A program made the position numbers and the translations under genes. A stretch of DNA of 64,000 nt, taken from NCBI RefSeq assembly GCF_015482585.1, contig NZ_CP049742.1, forward strand, positions 1,198,501 to 1,262,500, in the 5' to 3' direction. Of the stretch, positions 62,398 through 64,000 are shown one piece after another. The notes beneath the pieces are model-generated. The model was not told the origin of the DNA. It did not search any database and saw only the letters and a program-made list of their open reading frames with translations. Origin of the DNA: Mangrovibacillus cuniculi (GTDB lineage: Bacteria; Bacillota; Bacilli; Bacillales; R1DC41). The stretch's first letter is position 1. Each line of letters begins with the position of its first letter.

Positions 62398-63174
62398 TTA
62401 ATCTAGATGAGCAGACCACTCTTCATAAACCCTGTCTGCAATTGCTTGATACCCTATATTATTTGGATGAAAGTAGTCATCATAAAGTAAAGACATATCT
62501 CCTGATTGAAATAAATCCGCTATAGGAACAAAGTGAACACCTGAATATTCACTGACCATTTTACTTGTAGTATGATTCCATAAATCCATTATTTGCTCTA
62601 CTTCTTGTATGTTAGAAAACCATTGTAAGAATGGATTATATAATCCAATTACCATAATTGGTGCAGTTGGATTTTCTTCCCTTATTACCTTCAGTATAGC
62701 ATTTATATTTTTCTTATATACTTCATTTGCTTCAACAAAAGGTTCCAAAGTCAAATTAAACATATTCCCACGAACGACAGACATGATATCATTTCCACCT
62801 GTTGTTAATAAAATTAAATCAGCTCGAGATATCGCAACTCTTGATTCTTTCTGATTCACAATGTTTAACGTTTGATGAGACAAGTGGCCTCTAATTGCGA
62901 AATTATCTATTTTTACATCTTTAATTTCAGGTTCTTTTACTAATTTTTCTTCAAAACGTCCTACGTAACCTCTTTTACTCTTACTATCACCTAAGCCCTC
63001 TGTCAGAGAATCTCCAAATCCTACAATCTGATAGTCTTTAGGGAAAAATTCTTCCTCTGGTGTCTTTTTCTCTTCGATGTTAAATTCCCTAACCAACGTT
63101 TCCACTGCTGAAGAAGGATTACATGATGAAAGAGTAAAAACAGCAAGAATAAAGAACAAAGTAACTCTTTTCAT
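62398..63174 (-). CDS. ypmR: YpmR-like GDSL/SGNH-hydrolase lipoprotein
   Basis: 258 residues. Lipoprotein signal ending TLSSC (Cys 18), then an SGNH hydrolase: block I FGDSLTEGLGD (Ser), block III TTGGNDIM (Gly/Asn) and block V DYFHPNNIGY (Asp and His). Substrate unknown, an ester or acyl group outside the membrane is likely. In operon with ypmS. Confidence 0.88.
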   Translation of the reverse strand: MKRVTLFFILAVFTLSSCNPSSAVETLVREFNIEEKKTPEEEFFPKDYQIVGFGDSLTEGLGDSKSKRGYVGRFEEKLVKEPEIKDVKIDNFAIRGHLSHQTLNIVNQKESRVAISRADLILLTTGGNDIMSVVRGNMFNLTLEPFVEANEVYKKNINAILKVIREENPTAPIMVIGLYNPFLQWFSNIQEVEQIMDLWNHTTSKMVSEYSGVHFVPIADLFQSGDMSLLYDDYFHPNNIGYQAIADRVYEEWSAHLD

Positions 63175-63307
63175 GATGGATACTCCTCTTAAAATTTTTT
63201 CACTTCTAATGGTAAATCCTTATATTAGAAAAATGAAGAACTAGTTTTCATAATCATGGTTATTTTCGTACGTAAGTTTGTATTATAGCATCTCGGTTAA
63301 GTTTCCG

Positions 63308-64000
63308 CTAAGATTTAGATTTAAATTCCGACATAATCTGCGAAAGATAGGCATTTACGTCGATAGATGTCGCGATTCGATGAACGGGCCAAAATTCTTT
63401 ATCTGGCGTTTGTCTAAAATCTCCAAAAGTAGCTCCAAAAGAACAACCGCGTTGGGTACTCACTTTTACAGGAACCTTTGTATACTCTATTTTTGCATTT
63501 CTTTGGGTTGCCCATAATGCAACTAGGTCATGAATAGGACTACCTTCAATACCTGGGTTACTTTTACTATAAAATTCATAGTAATAATTAATCATCGGAG
63601 CGATTAATTGTCCAACAGGGTCATCTACCTTCACATAATAATCATCAAGTTCTTCTACAAATTCAGGTTTCAGAAGCGCTTTCATTGTCACATCTAAAGG
63701 TATGATATCAATTGGAATGGTACTTAATTCAAAGATGATATTTGCAGCTACAGGATCTGAGAACACATTCGCTTCCGCTACGGGTGTAATATTGCCTGGG
63801 ACATTAAAGGCTCCACCCATAATAATAATTCTCCCTACATTTCTCATAGTTTCTTCGTATAATAAATAAGACGTAGCTAGTGAAGTGAGTCTTCCTACTG
63901 ATACAATCGTTAAGTCCTTGCCATATTCATCCATGACTTCTTTCACCTTAAAAAAATTCTCTAAAACATAATCATTACCATCTTCAGCTGGTATAAATGG
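63308..64000 (-). CDS. Nucleoside hydrolase (IunH/RihB-like), 5' part outside window
   Basis: The frame is open from the window edge (starts PFIPAEDGNDYVLENFFKVK at 64000) to a stop at 63308: 230 residues of the C-terminal two-thirds. IunH features: SVGRLTSLATS (GPLTN-like), IIIMGGAFNVPGNITPVAEANVFSDPVAAN (conserved Asn/Glu/Asp for ribose), IPLDVT and HDLVALW (calcium-binding Asp). Hydrolyses nucleosides to base and ribose. The first DxDxxxDD motif must lie beyond the edge. Confidence 0.85.
   Translation of the reverse strand, partial: PFIPAEDGNDYVLENFFKVKEVMDEYGKDLTIVSVGRLTSLATSYLLYEETMRNVGRIIIMGGAFNVPGNITPVAEANVFSDPVAANIIFELSTIPIDIIPLDVTMKALLKPEFVEELDDYYVKVDDPVGQLIAPMINYYYEFYSKSNPGIEGSPIHDLVALWATQRNAKIEYTKVPVKVSTQRGCSFGATFGDFRQTPDKEFWPVHRIATSIDVNAYLSQIMSEFKSKS

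Overview
The window is AT-rich and typical of an endospore-forming member of the Bacillaceae close to Bacillus. The main reasons are a gamma-type SASP gene with a sigma-G promoter, Spo0M, a YjcZ-type spore protein, strong GGAGG ribosome binding sites, many TTG and GTG starts, T-box and FMN riboswitches, and dozens of genes with recognisable B. subtilis counterparts (odhAB, ycgRQ, trp, rib, ctpA, yodJ, deoD, yodL, yodN, yozD, yozE, msrAB, ypmRS). No phage, transposase gene, CRISPR array, rRNA or confident tRNA was seen.

Layout. 0.3-4.4 kb: odhAB (2-oxoglutarate dehydrogenase) with a CcpA cre site. 4.7-9.1 kb: an Hsp20-like spore protein, an ArlRS-like two-component system, a KinB-like kinase and small proteins. 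9.3-11.8 kb: a YcgR/YcgQ permease pair and a membrane protein. 11.9-18.9 kb: the complete trpEGDCFBA operon behind two tandem tryptophan T-boxes. 19-27 kb: gamma-SASP, a membrane GGDEF-EAL protein, cold-shock protein, a methyltransferase, dapF and an EAL-HDOD protein. 27-32.7 kb: purine permease and the ribDE(BA)H operon under an FMN riboswitch. 33-38.4 kb: small membrane proteins, patatin, uppP plus DedA (undecaprenyl-phosphate recycling), an amidohydrolase, and an acetyltransferase behind a long structured leader. 38.4-43.6 kb: carotenoid tailoring genes and a MurG-like glycosyltransferase. 43.8-54.7 kb: MATE pump, SDR, acetyltransferase, CobW GTPase, LCP protein, CtpA, YodJ, DeoD, YodL, Spo0M. 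54.8-64 kb: YozD/YodN/YozE, a chemoreceptor, YjcZ, PTS IIA-Glc, MsrA/MsrB, a DUF4397 protein, YpmS/YpmR and a partial nucleoside hydrolase.

The most unusual signals are four. (1) A leader at 37.63-37.79 kb contains a perfect tRNA-type T arm and an anti-Shine-Dalgarno segment that can pair in two exclusive ways, before an acetyltransferase gene. (2) A dispersed ~67-bp element (R1) forms two hairpins and shows compensatory changes between copies; one full and one partial copy lie between the two trp T-boxes. (3) Three genes (a carotenoid glycosyltransferase, msrA and cobW) are each broken by one missing base in a homopolymer, and two of these share the context GGGGGCAT. (4) ribE has no ATG, GTG or TTG at its conserved start; an ATA stands there, correctly spaced from a ribosome binding site.

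Start codons were reassigned in many genes from ribosome binding site position and family length. Assignments rest on motif recognition only; no database search was run.
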